From: VRUE01 sp963824215
GTDB taxonomy: Bacteria > Actinomycetota > Thermoleophilia > Solirubrobacterales > 70-9
Direction: 5' to 3'
Assembly: GCA_963824215.1 (NCBI GenBank)
Contig: CAWGOE010000001.1
Coordinates: forward strand, 558,001 to 622,000
DNA length: 64,000 nucleotides
Each line of letters begins with the position of its first letter. Position 1 is the first letter of the stretch. Both the position numbers and the translations under genes were made by a program. The notes under the pieces were generated by a model, which had not been told where the DNA came from, searched no databases, and saw only the letters and a program-made list of their open reading frames with translations. Below, piece after piece: positions 41,779 through 51,300 of this stretch.

Positions 41779-42808
41779 GGTCGATCCTCCTCTTGCTTGG
41801 TTGTCTGCGGGACCGACACCGCGTATTCCGGCCGCCATCCCACCAGCACCTCCATCCCCTGCTCGGAAGGGGCGTCGTCCGACGTCCCTTCCGAGTTCTG
41901 CCTCACTAGTTGAAGCTCTCCACCGGCCTCGAGCGCGACCGTGTAGCGGGTAACCATCCCCGCGTAGGCGATTGCGACGATCCGGCCGCGCTCGGTCCGC
42001 AACCCATCGCGAGCCGCGGCGGGATCGAGCAGCTGGACCTTCTCGGGCCGGATCGTGAAACGTCTTCCGTCGCGCTCGAGCAGGTTGGAGACGCCGACGA
42101 AGCCGGCCACGAATTCGGTCGCCGGCCGCTCGTAGAGCTCGACCGGCGAGCTCACCTGCTCGATGCGGCCCTGGTTGAAGACCGCGATCCGGTCGCTCAT
42201 CGTCAGCGCCTCGTCCTGGTCGTGGGTGACATAGACGAAGGTGATGCCGACCTCGCCCTGGATCGCCTTCAACTCGCTCTGCATCTGCTCGCGCAGCTTC
42301 AGGTCGAGCGCGCCGAGCGGCTCGTCGAGCAGCAGGACCTGTGGCCGGTTGACGATCGCCCGCGCCAGGGCGACGCGCTGGCGCTGCCCGCCGGAGAGCT
42401 CCCCGGGCTTGCGCTTGCTGTAGCTGGGCAGGCGAACCATCTCCAGCGCCTCGTCGCGGCGGCGGGCTCGCTCTCCCTTGTCGACGCCGGCGACCCGCAG
42501 TCCGTAGGCGACGTTCTCGCCGACGGTCATATGGGGAAACAGGGCGTAGTCCTGGAAGACGGTGTTGACCGCGCGGTCGTAGGGGGGGACCCCCGACATG
42601 TCCTTCCCGGCCAACTCGATGGTGCCCCCGCTGGGCTGCTCGAAGCCCGCGATCATCCGCAGCGTCGTCGTCTTCCCCGATCCCGAAGGGCCGAGCATGG
42701 TGAAGAACTCACCCGCCTCAATCTCCAGGTCGATGCCCGCAACCGCCCGTACCTCGCCGTAGTGCTTGCTGAGGTCGTTGAGGCGGATGTCTGCTGGAGC
42801 AGCTACAT
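41775..42808 (-). CDS. ABC transporter ATP-binding subunit, PotA type (start irregular)
   Basis: PotA-like ATPase with Walker A GPSGSGKTT, signature LSGGQRQRVALARAI, Walker B VLLLDEPLGALD, the switch His in VTHDQDEALTMSD and a C-terminal TOBE domain. The frame upstream of the first in-frame ATG still encodes a normal N-terminus (DIRLNDLSKHYGEVRAVAGI) but has no ATG, GTG or TTG. An ATG at 42808 would fit if one base were restored right after it, giving M-x-AAPADIRLN. Either a one-base deletion, a sequencing error or a rare start codon. It is the first gene of the transporter operon. Confidence 0.82.
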
Positions 42809-42844
42809 GAAGAAGTTATCCGAGCAGTTCAGGAAATCAAGGAC

Positions 42845-42876
42845 AAAACCACCCCGGCCAATTGGCCGGGGTGGCC
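42845..42876 (-). terminator. Rho-independent terminator of the NlpC/P60 gene
   Basis: A 26-bp perfect palindrome (CCACCCCGGCC-AATT-GGCCGGGGTGG, 42849-42874) is followed on the minus strand by TTTTGTCC. It lies 28 nt after the NlpC/P60 stop and just ahead of the ABC operon, separating the two transcripts. Confidence 0.9.
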
Positions 42877-42901
42877 TACGGGACCCCTGCCCCGAAGTGT
42901 C

Positions 42902-43459
42902 TTAGTAGCCGGCGGGGTGACGGGCGACGAAGCCAGCGCCGTCACGCACGTCTTCGTGCCAGCTCGGACCGGTTTTGCCGTCGGTGTTGCCGGAGGTGTC
43001 CCAGCGGTAGCCGGCGATCACCGCGTAGGTGTGGCCAGCGTTGGCGTAAACCGTGATCCAGCGACCCTCGCCGCTCATGCCCCAACTCGCCAGCGGTCCC
43101 GAGGGGGTGGGGCTGGTGAGGAAGTTGCCGCCGCGCAGGGCGTAGCTGACCGAGCCCGAGCAGTCATAGCCGGCGTCCTCCCAGCGGCGATGACCGCCGC
43201 CGTAGATGTAGGGCTTGTTGCGGATCCGGTTGGCGAACGCGACTACACGCTTGATCCGCGGTGGCGCCGATTGCGGCGGGATCAGCATCCCGTTGGGGAG
43301 CAGCCGCGCTTTCGGCGTCGGCGTGCACATATCGACCGCTGCCGAGGTCAAGCCGCCGCCTTCGCAGGCAGCGGATGCGCCGGCGGGCATGAATGCGAGC
43401 GAGGCGGGTATGACTAAGGCCACCAACCCCGCTCTGAGCTTTGCGCTGTTCTTGGGCAA
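42902..43459 (-). CDS. Secreted NlpC/P60 cell-wall hydrolase
   Basis: 185-aa exported protein. The signal peptide spans residues 1-30 (LVALVIPASLAFMPAGASA). The NlpC/P60 domain has YIYGGGHRRWEDAGYDCSGS with the catalytic Cys, then His in NAGHTYAVIAG; it would cleave peptidoglycan stem-peptide bonds. The TTG start has GGAG 7 nt upstream. A cyclic-di-AMP (ydaO) riboswitch precedes it and a strong terminator follows, so it is a single-gene unit controlled by c-di-AMP, as seen for other actinobacterial wall hydrolases. Confidence 0.9.
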   Translation of the reverse strand: MPKNSAKLRAGLVALVIPASLAFMPAGASAACEGGGLTSAAVDMCTPTPKARLLPNGMLIPPQSAPPRIKRVVAFANRIRNKPYIYGGGHRRWEDAGYDCSGSVSYALRGGNFLTSPTPSGPLASWGMSGEGRWITVYANAGHTYAVIAGYRWDTSGNTDGKTGPSWHEDVRDGAGFVARHPAGY

Positions 43460-43474
43460 ACCGATTCTCCTTCG

Positions 43475-43603
43475 TCTGCCTACGGGGTTAGCTGTCGGGC
43501 TGGCGCGAAAGGAGCTTGCGCCCCCGCCCAGATGGGCGAGTTAGCCCCGAAAACGTGGTTCCCCCGTTCCCGCGTCGCCTCTGGCTGGCGGGATTAGGCG
43601 TTT
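43475..43603 (-). promoter_or_regulatory. ydaO/yuaA cyclic-di-AMP riboswitch
   Basis: On the minus strand the leader reads CGCCTAATCCCGCC, GCGGGAACGGGGGAACCA, CGGGGCTAACTCGCC, and ends with GCCCGACAGCTAACCCCGTA (43500-43481) then GGC and a GAAGGAG ribosome site. These are the conserved blocks of ydaO-yuaA riboswitches, in order. It controls the NlpC/P60 hydrolase; in this class c-di-AMP binding normally turns expression off. Confidence 0.93.
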
Positions 43604-43735
43604 CGGTTGTTTGGAACGGCGGGCAGTGTAGACGATCCTCCGGGTGGATGCTCATGAAAAACCAACATTTTGTGGCCTTTCGCACTTTCATCCCGGATTC
43701 CTGTCGGCAGCCCGGGTGGTAGCTTGCGGGCTGGG

Positions 43736-44536
43736 ATGGAACTTGCCGGCCAAAAAGCCCTGCTCACCGGCGCCACCGGCGGCCTAGGCCGCGCGATCGC
43801 CGCAGCGCTGGCCGAACGGGGGGCCAAGCTGGTCCTCAGCGGCCGCAAGGCGGAGGCCTTGGAGTCTCTGGCTGGCGAGCTTCCGGGCGAGGGACACAGC
43901 ACGGCGCCCAGCGACCTGGCCGAGCCCGGCGCCGCGGAGAAGCTCGCAGCCGAGGTCGGCCCCGTCGACATCCTCATCGCCAATGCCGGGCTTCCGGGGA
44001 CCGGGCGGCTTCCCGACTACAGCACCGAGCAGCTGACCGGAACCCTGCGGGTGAACCTGGAGGCGCCGATCCTGCTCGCCCGCGCGCTCGAGCCGGCAAT
44101 GCTGGAGAAGGGCTCCGGCCACATGGTCTTCATCTCCTCCCTCTCGGGCAAGTCAGCAACCCCGCTCTCCTCGATCTACAACGCGACCAAGTTCGGCCTA
44201 CGCGGCTTCGCCCTGGGCCTCCGCGCCGACCTCGATCCGCAGGGAGTAGGCGTCTCCCTCGTCTCCCCGGGCACCATCCGCGAAGCGGGCATGTACTCGG
44301 ACTCGGGAGCTCCCCCAATCCCCGGCCTAGGGACGGGCACGCCATCTCAGGTAGCCAACGCGGTAGTCAAGGCAATCGAGCACAACAAGGTCGAGGTAAC
44401 GGTCGCTCCCATCCAGCAGCGCATGCTCGCCCACTTCGCGCTGACCAGCCCAGGCATCTCAGTAAAGATCGCCAGCGGCGACGCCGGCCAAAAGGCCGCC
44501 GCCGCCGTCGCCGACGGCCAGTCGAACAAGCGCTAG
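43736..44536 (+). CDS. Short-chain dehydrogenase/reductase
   Basis: 266-aa classical SDR with TGATGGLGRA (about 11-20), the adenine-binding region SGRKAE (NADP-type Arg), NAGLPGTG near 83, ISSLSGKSA and the catalytic YNATK near 148. The substrate is unknown. The ATG at 43736 is preferred; longer frames run back into the riboswitch region. The stop is only 1 nt before the left end of an IS481 relic. Confidence 0.88.
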   Translation: MELAGQKALLTGATGGLGRAIAAALAERGAKLVLSGRKAEALESLAGELPGEGHSTAPSDLAEPGAAEKLAAEVGPVDILIANAGLPGTGRLPDYSTEQLTGTLRVNLEAPILLARALEPAMLEKGSGHMVFISSLSGKSATPLSSIYNATKFGLRGFALGLRADLDPQGVGVSLVSPGTIREAGMYSDSGAPPIPGLGTGTPSQVANAVVKAIEHNKVEVTVAPIQQRMLAHFALTSPGISVKIASGDAGQKAAAAVADGQSNKR

Positions 44537-44537
44537 C

Positions 44538-44868
44538 TGTAGTTCCTCACAACGTTGTTCATCCGGGCCTCCTTGAAGGCTGGGGGTGTCGACCCACCCA
44601 GACTCAAGGAGGACACCGGATGAAGCTCCACGCTAACGCTCGCACCTGCCCGAAGAGCCGCATGCTGTTGGTCAAGCGCATCGAAGAGGAGGGCTGGTCG
44701 CTGATGGCGGCGGCCGAGGCCGCCGGCATCAGCGAGCGGAGTGCTCGCAAGTGGGTCGCCCGTTGGCGCTCTGAAGGAGAGATCGGGCTACTGGATCGCA
44801 GCTCCGCGCCCAAGCGGCTTCCCTCCCGCGTGCCCGCCGACAAGCGCTGACGGGGCAAGCCCAAGTAC
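44538..44868 (+). mobile_element. IS481-family insertion sequence remnant
   Basis: The left end begins TGTAGTTCCTCACAACGTTG, starting TGT as in IS481 elements, followed by an 80-nt leader and the first part of the transposase. No DDE catalytic domain or right end is present. The remnant stops at the palindromic element at 44872. It directly abuts the SDR gene. Confidence 0.75.
44620..44850 (+). pseudogene. IS481 transposase, N-terminal fragment
   Basis: 76 aa starting MKLHANARTCPKSRMLLVKR, with the helix-turn-helix of IS481 transposases (EEGWSLMAAAEAAGISERSA then KWVARWRSEG) and the linker GLLDRSSAPKRLPSR. The catalytic DDE domain is missing: the frame ends at TGA shortly after. AAGGAGG precedes the ATG by 7 nt, so a DNA-binding fragment could still be made. 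Confidence 0.85.
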
Positions 44869-44871
44869 TGA

Positions 44872-44998
44872 CGAGGCGTGGGTGGGGGTGTCCGGCCGGC
44901 AGCGGCGTCCTCTTTTCGCCCCACCCACCATCTCGGACGGCCGATCCCCGTATCTGGCGAAAACCCAGCGACGGCTGGACACCCCCACCCACGCCTCG
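44872..44998 (+). mobile_element. Palindromic element, core family 2, intergenic copy
   Basis: Perfect 22-bp arms (44872-44893 and 44977-44998, CGAGGCGTGGGTGGGGGTGT plus CC) enclose a core shared with the element inside the helicase gene: GCGGCGTCCTCTTTTCGCCC and CTGGCGAAAACCCAGCG. The nested TTTTCGCC/GGCGAAAA stem is conserved. The outer arms differ between copies except for GGGGGTGT. It lies between the IS481 relic and acnA. Confidence 0.75.
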
Positions 44999-45017
44999 CC
45001 TTGCCTAGGATGAAGCC

Positions 45018-47810
45018 ATGACCTCCCTCGACTCCTTCAACGCCCGCTCGACCCTCGACGTAGGCGCCCGCTCCTACGAGATCTTCCGCCTCGATGCCCT
45101 GCAGGAGCGCTTCGACGTAGCCAGGCTGCCCTACTCGGTCAAGGTGCTGTTGGAGAATGTGCTGCGCTTGGAGGATGGCGTCTCAGCGAGCGCGGCTGAC
45201 GTGGAGGCGATTGCCAGCTGGGACGCCGCGGCAGAGCCCAGCGCTGAGATCCCCTACCAGCCGGCGCGGGTCCTGATGCAGGACTTCACCGGCGTTCCCG
45301 CGGTCGTCGACCTGGCAGCGATGCGGGACGCGATGGCCGAGATCGGCGGCGACCCGGAGAAGATCAACCCGCTGGTCGACGTCGACCTGGTGATCGATCA
45401 CTCGGTGCAGGTCGACGCCTTCGGCAACGAGCGCGCCTTCGCGATCAATGCGGAGCACGAGTTCGCACGCAACCGCGAGCGCTACTCCTTCCTCAAGTGG
45501 GGCAGGGAGGCCTTCGACAACTTCAGCGTCGTGCCGCCGGCGACCGGGATCTGCCACCAGGTCAACCTCGAGCACATCTCCCAGGTCGTCTACAGCTCCG
45601 AGCGCAGCGGCGCGCTGCAGGCCTACCCGGACACGCTGGTCGGCACCGACTCGCACACGACGATGGTCAACGGCCTCGGCGTGCTCGGCTGGGGCGTCGG
45701 CGGGATTGAGGCCGAGGCGGCGATGCTGGGTCAACCGGTCTCGATGCTGCTGCCCCAGGTCGTTGGCTTCAAGCTCGACGGCGAGCTGCCCCAGGGCGCG
45801 ACCGCGACCGACCTGGTCCTAACCGTGACCGAGATGCTGCGCGAGCACGGCGTCGTCTCCAAGTTCGTCGAGTTCTTCGGCCCCGGCCTCTCGACCCTCG
45901 GCCTCGCCGACCGGGCGACGATCGGCAACATGTCGCCGGAGTTCGGCTCGACCTGCGCGATCTTTCCGATCGACGCGGAGACGCTGCGCTACCTGGAGCT
46001 GACCGGGCGGCCGACCGAGACGCTCGAGCTGGTCGACGCCTACGCCCGCGAGCAGGGCATGTTCCACGACGAGTCCACTCCGGACCCGGTCTTCTCGGCG
46101 ACCCTGGAGCTCGACCTGGGTCAGGTAGAACCGAGCATCGCCGGCCCCAAACGGCCCCAGGACCGGGTGCCGCTGGCGCAGGCGAAGGAGGCGTTCCTCG
46201 AGGCGATGCACGAGTTCGACCCCGAGGCCGCTGAGCGGATGGGGAATGGTCGAGACGAGGCGATCGAAGAGTCCTTCCCCGCCTCCGATCCGCCGGCCGA
46301 GGAGCACGACGATGAGCGGGGCAAACCGCGCCCGGCGGTGAGCGGAAGCCCGGTGGCGACGCTGGAGCGCACCAGCGGCGATGAGGTCGAGGTGACGCTC
46401 GAGGATGGGACGACGGTCGAGCTCGACCACGGCCGGGTCGTGATCGCCGCGATCACCAGCTGCACCAACACCTCCAACCCCTCGGTGATGATCGGCGCTG
46501 GCCTGCTCGCCCGCAACGCCGTGGAACGAGGCTTGGAGCGTCAGCCGTGGGTGAAGACCTCGCTTGCGCCGGGCTCTACCGTTGTCACCGACTACCTCGA
46601 GAAGGCCGGCTTGACTGAGTACCTGGACCGGCTCCAGTTCAACCTGGTCGGCTATGGCTGTACGACTTGCATCGGCAACTCGGGACCGCTGCCGCCGGAG
46701 ATCTCGGCGGCGGTCGAGGAGAACGACCTCGCCGTCTGCTCGGTGCTGTCGGGGAACCGCAACTTCGAGGGTCGCATCAATCAGGACGTCAAGGCGAACT
46801 ACCTTGCCAGTCCGCCACTGGTGGTCGCCTACGCGCTCGCCGGCCGCATGGACCTCGATCTGATCAACGAGCCACTGGGCGAAGGGTCAGACGGCGAGCC
46901 TGTCTACCTGCGCGATATCTGGCCCGATCCGGCCGAGGTGAAGGCGCTGATCGGCCGCTCGATCGCCTCTGAGATGTTCACCCGCAACTACGGCGGCGTG
47001 CTCGAGGGAGATGAGACCTGGAAGGCGGTTGAGGTTCCTGAGGGCGACCGCTACACGTGGCCCGACTCCACCTACGTCCGCAAGCCCTCTTTCTTCGAGG
47101 GGATGCCGCCCGAGCCACCCCCGATCGAGCCGATCCGCAGCGCCCGCGTACTGGCCCTGCTCGGCGACTCGATCACGACCGACCACATCTCGCCCGCCGG
47201 CGCGATCAAGAAAGCGAGCCCGGCGGGGGAGTGGCTGATCGAGAATGGCGTTGATCCACGCGACTTCAATTCCTACGGCTCGCGGCGCGGCAACCACGAG
47301 GTGATGATCCGCGGCACCTTTGCCAACATCCGCCTCCGCAACCTCCTGGTCGAGCGCGCCGGCGGCTTCACGCGGCGCTTTCCGGGCGGCGAGGAGACGA
47401 CGATCTTCGAGGCGGCGATGGCCTATGCGGAGGAAGGCGTGCCACTGGTCGTCCTCGCCGGCAAGGAGTACGGCTCGGGCTCATCGCGTGACTGGGCGGC
47501 GAAGGGAACGAAGCTGCTCGGCGTCCGCGCCGTAATCGCCGAGTCCTTCGAGCGCATCCACCGCTCCAACCTGATTGGGATGGGCGTTCTGCCACTCCAG
47601 TTCCCCGAGGGAGAGTCGATCCAGTCACTTGGCCTCACTGGCGAAGAGGTAATAGACGTAGGGGACTTGGAAGAAGGACAGACAAAAACAGTCACAGTGA
47701 AAGCTGGCGATGTGGAGTTCGAGGCGACGGTGAGACTCGACACGCCCAACGAGGTCACGTATTTCCAAAACGGCGGCATCCTGCAGACGGTCTTGAGAAA
47801 CCTGAAATAA
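45018..47810 (+). CDS. acnA: Aconitate hydratase A
   Basis: 930-aa [4Fe-4S] enzyme that isomerises citrate to isocitrate. Fe-S ligands are in ITSCTNTSNPSV and GYGCTTCIGNSGP. Substrate-binding blocks include VGTDSHTTMVNGLGVLGWGV and the swivel domain EYGSGSSRDWAAKGT. Between about 405 and 440 there is an acidic insert with EAIEESFPASDPPAEEH; a similar insert occurs in other actinobacterial AcnA proteins. Length is normal. It probably works with gltA, kgd and fumC, all in the window. Confidence 0.97.
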   Translation: MTSLDSFNARSTLDVGARSYEIFRLDALQERFDVARLPYSVKVLLENVLRLEDGVSASAADVEAIASWDAAAEPSAEIPYQPARVLMQDFTGVPAVVDLAAMRDAMAEIGGDPEKINPLVDVDLVIDHSVQVDAFGNERAFAINAEHEFARNRERYSFLKWGREAFDNFSVVPPATGICHQVNLEHISQVVYSSERSGALQAYPDTLVGTDSHTTMVNGLGVLGWGVGGIEAEAAMLGQPVSMLLPQVVGFKLDGELPQGATATDLVLTVTEMLREHGVVSKFVEFFGPGLSTLGLADRATIGNMSPEFGSTCAIFPIDAETLRYLELTGRPTETLELVDAYAREQGMFHDESTPDPVFSATLELDLGQVEPSIAGPKRPQDRVPLAQAKEAFLEAMHEFDPEAAERMGNGRDEAIEESFPASDPPAEEHDDERGKPRPAVSGSPVATLERTSGDEVEVTLEDGTTVELDHGRVVIAAITSCTNTSNPSVMIGAGLLARNAVERGLERQPWVKTSLAPGSTVVTDYLEKAGLTEYLDRLQFNLVGYGCTTCIGNSGPLPPEISAAVEENDLAVCSVLSGNRNFEGRINQDVKANYLASPPLVVAYALAGRMDLDLINEPLGEGSDGEPVYLRDIWPDPAEVKALIGRSIASEMFTRNYGGVLEGDETWKAVEVPEGDRYTWPDSTYVRKPSFFEGMPPEPPPIEPIRSARVLALLGDSITTDHISPAGAIKKASPAGEWLIENGVDPRDFNSYGSRRGNHEVMIRGTFANIRLRNLLVERAGGFTRRFPGGEETTIFEAAMAYAEEGVPLVVLAGKEYGSGSSRDWAAKGTKLLGVRAVIAESFERIHRSNLIGMGVLPLQFPEGESIQSLGLTGEEVIDVGDLEEGQTKTVTVKAGDVEFEATVRLDTPNEVTYFQNGGILQTVLRNLK

Positions 47811-48021
47811 AAATCCGAAAAGAGACGCCGCCGCACCGCCAAGGCGGTACAGGAGGGCCGCGGGAGGCAGGGGGTCCGCGCGACCCTCACTGCACCTATG
47901 CGTCGGTAGCCAGGGAGGGATGCCGACGCGCCTGTTCTCTCGAACGGGACTGTTCGAGAAGAACAGTCACTGTCTAGCTATAGCGCCTGCAAGCCCTGGG
48001 GTCAAGGCTTCTTGAGCGAAT
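47811..48021. other. Non-coding gap with overlapping inverted repeats
   Basis: Between the convergent acnA and membrane-protein genes no coding frame is convincing. GACTGTTC-GAGAA-GAACAGTC and CTCGAAC...GTTCGAG overlap near 47935-47970, and CCGCCAAGGCGG follows acnA closely. GCGCCTG occurs twice as a direct repeat. They probably end transcription from both sides; a small RNA cannot be excluded. Confidence 0.5.
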
Positions 48022-48351
48022 CTATGGGGATTCCACGACTTTTTGCGGAGAATCCCCGATGCCCCAGCCCCGTCGCTCGATCAGTTCGATCCCGATCACA
48101 CTGCCCACCGGTCCGACTGGAGTAAGGGTCGCGGCAAGCAGGGTGTAAGGGGCCTCGCGCCTGATGCAGGCGAACCAGATCACGATGCAGAGCCCGATGA
48201 AGCCCAACCCGTGCGCCCAGCCGAACAGCATCGTCTCGGTGTCGAAACCGGGCATCAGCCAGAAGAAGATCAGTCCGGCGAAGACCACGAGCTCGACCCA
48301 GGAGATGCGCTTCACCCAGACGAACAGTCGCCCGGGGACCGGCTTGCGCAT
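48022..48351 (-). CDS. DUF3817-like integral membrane protein
   Basis: 109-aa protein with three membrane segments: SWVELVVFAGLIFFWLMPG, the central GWAHGLGFIGLCIVIWFACI and PYTLLAATLTPVGPVGSVIG. The layout and GWAHGLGFI resemble DUF3817. The function is unknown. Its ATG overlaps the stop of the 2-oxoglutarate dehydrogenase gene (TGATG), so translation is coupled to that gene. Confidence 0.75.
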   Translation of the reverse strand: MRKPVPGRLFVWVKRISWVELVVFAGLIFFWLMPGFDTETMLFGWAHGLGFIGLCIVIWFACIRREAPYTLLAATLTPVGPVGSVIGIELIERRGWGIGDSPQKVVESP

Positions 48352-51300
48352 CAGGCGCCGGGAGTTAGCGCGGTGAGCACGATTCGTTCCTGCTCGCGCG
48401 CGTGTGAGACGGAGTAGCCCTCGCCCGGGCTGGCCCTGGTCGGGCGGCCGACGTAGCCGAGCTCAACGCCCTCGGGCATGAGATCGGGGAGGCGCCGCGA
48501 CATCACCTTCCAGGCGCCCATGTTGCGCGGCTCCTCTTGCGTCCAGACGATCTCCGCCAAGTTGGGGTAGGAGGCGATCAGCTGGCTCAACTGTTCCTTG
48601 GCGAACGGGTAGAGCAGCTCGACCCGGGCGATCGCGACGTTCTCCGCCGCCTGCCGCCGCTCGCTGGCGTCGATGTCCCAGAAGATCTTGCCGGTGCAGA
48701 GGACCAGCCGCTCGACCTTCTCGCGCCGCTCGCTTGCGGCGGGATCGTCGAGGATGAAGTGGAACTGACCCTTGCTGAGTTCGTCGACGGTGGCCGAGGC
48801 GCGGCCCAGCCGCAGCAGCCCCTTCGGCGTGAACACGATCAGCGGCCGCGGCTTGCGGATCAGCGCCTGGCGCCGCAGCAGGTGGAAGTACTGAGCCGCG
48901 GTGCTGGGGTTGGCGATACGGATGTTGCCCTCCGCCGCCAGCGCCAGGAAGCGCTCGATGCGAGCGCTGGAATGCTCGGGCCCCGAGCCCTCGTAGCCGT
49001 GTGGCAGCAGCAGGGTCAGGCGGCTGGTTTGCCCCCACTTGGCCTCGCCGGAGACGATGAAGCTGTCGATGATCACCTGGCCGGCGTTGCCGAAGTCCCC
49101 GAACTGCGCCTCCCAGAGGATCAGCGCACTCGGCGTCGCCGCCGAGTAGCCGTACTCGAAGCCGAGGCAGCCGATCTCCGAAAGCGGGCTGTTGTAAAGC
49201 TCGAAGGGGGCGGTCGAGCCGGCGAGGTTCTGCATCGGGCAGTAGGGCAGGCCGGTCTTCTCGTCGTGCAGGACGAGGTGGCGGTGGGAGAAGGTGCCGC
49301 GCTCGGTGTCCTGGCCGGTGAGACGGATATGGACGCCGTCGGTCAGCAGCGAGGCGAAGGCGAGCGCCTCGGCGTGGCCGAACTCGATCCCGCCTTCGTC
49401 CAGGGCGTCGCCCCGGTTGCCGAGCGGCTTGCGCAGCTTGCGGTGGATCGTGAAGCTCTCCGGCACCTCGAGCAGCGCCTCGTTGAGCTCGCCCAGCTTT
49501 TTCTCTGAGACGGCAGTTTCGACCGGTGGGCTGGCGCTGCGGTCGAGTTCGCCGGTGCTCGAAGTGGTGACCGTGGGGTCTTCGTACTCGCCCAGCTCCA
49601 TCTTCTTGCGCAGGTCCTTGAGCGCCGCCGACATCTCATCGTGGCGTTTCTTGCTCGCCCCCTCGACGTCCTCGGGCGCGATCGTCCCCTCCTCGGTCAG
49701 CTTCTTGGCGTAGATCTCGGAGACCGGCGGATGGGCCTTGATCTTGGCCGCGATCGCGGGTTGCGTGTAGGCGGGCTCGTCGGTCTCGTTGTGGCCGTAG
49801 CGGCGGTAGCCGATCACGTCGATGACGATGTCGCGGCTCCAGCGCTCCCGGTAGGCCATCGCCAGCCGGATCGCCGCCGAGCAGGCCTCGACGTCGTCGG
49901 CGTTGACGTGGACGATCGGGACGTTGAAGCCCTTCGCCATGTCGGCGGCGTAAGGGGTGGAGCGAGCGTCCTCGGGGTCGGTGGTGAAGCCCACCTGGTT
50001 GTCCTGGATGATGTGGATCGTGCCGCCGGTGGTGTAGCCGCGCAGCGCCTGCAGGTTGAGCGTCTCGGCGACCACTCCCTGGCCTGGGAAGGCGGCATCG
50101 CCATGTAGGAGCACCGGCACAGCGCGCTTCGACTCGTGCTCGAGCTTGGCCCCATCGATCCTCGACTGGAGGAAGCGGGTGCCGCCCTCGACCACCGGGT
50201 CGACGAACTCTAAGTGGCTGGGGTTGGGGTAGAGGCGGACGGCGATCTTCTCGCCCTCGCTGTTTTCGTAGGTCCCCTGGTGGCCGTAGTGGTACTTGAC
50301 GTCGCCGGTGCCGCCGTGCGGAATTGCCGCGACGGCCTTCACTTGCTCGATCTGCTTCGCCCCCTCGAACTCGGCCAGGATCGACTCGACCGAGCGACCG
50401 AGGTTGTGGGCGAGGACGCTGAGGCGCCCGCGGTGGGCCATGCCGTAGACGACCTCTTCGGCGCCGGAGCGGCCGGCGAGAGTGGTCAGCTCGTCGAGCA
50501 TCGGCACGATCACGTCGAGACCCTCGATCGAGAAGATCTTCTGGCCTAAATACGCTTTCTCGACGAAGCGCTCGAACTCGAAGACGTCGATCAGGCGGCC
50601 GAGCAGGCGCCGTTTCTCGTCCTCGGTGAGGGGCTGGCGGTGGGCGCCCGTCTCGACCATCTCGCGCAGCCAGGTCCGCTGCTGGTGGGAGGAGAGGTGC
50701 TCGAACTGGTAGGCGATCGTGCCGCAGTAGGCCTCGCGCATCCGCGGCAGCACGTCGAGCAGGCTCTCGCCGGGGACGCCGATGCGCAGGATCGAGGCCG
50801 GTACCCGCGCCATCAGCTCCGGCGTCAGGTTGAGATTCTCGGGCTGGATCGCCGGGTCGCCCTTGGGCTCGCGGCCGAGCGGGTCGAGGCGGGCGGCGAG
50901 GTGGCCGTGGGTGCGGTAGCCCTTGAGCAGCGACGTCGCTGCTTGGACGGCGCGCAGCAGCTCTTCGTCCGGCGTGCCCGGCGTGGCCGGCGCCGGCGCT
51001 TCGCCAAGTGGCGGCGCTGAGGCGGAGACCGGGTGGGCGGTGGCGAGCGGGGCGGGGTCGATGCCGAGATCGCCGGCTACCCCCTCATAGAAATCGCCTT
51101 CGCCCTCGAGCAGTTGTTCGATCCGGCGCAGGAAGGCCCCCGACTCGGCCCCCTGGATCACCCGGTGGTCGTAGGTGGAGGTCAGCGTCATCGTTTTCGA
51201 GACGCCGAGCTGTCGCAGCCGTTCCGGCGAAGCGTGGGCCCACTCCGGCGGGTATGCGATTGCGCCGGCGGCGATGATCGCGCTCTGGCCCTTCATCAGG

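Noticed and set aside
47940..47970. CTCGAAC...GTTCGAG as a possible LexA box
   Set aside because: The half-sites are 6 nt apart instead of the 4 nt of the LexA operator, and the site lies between convergent gene ends.
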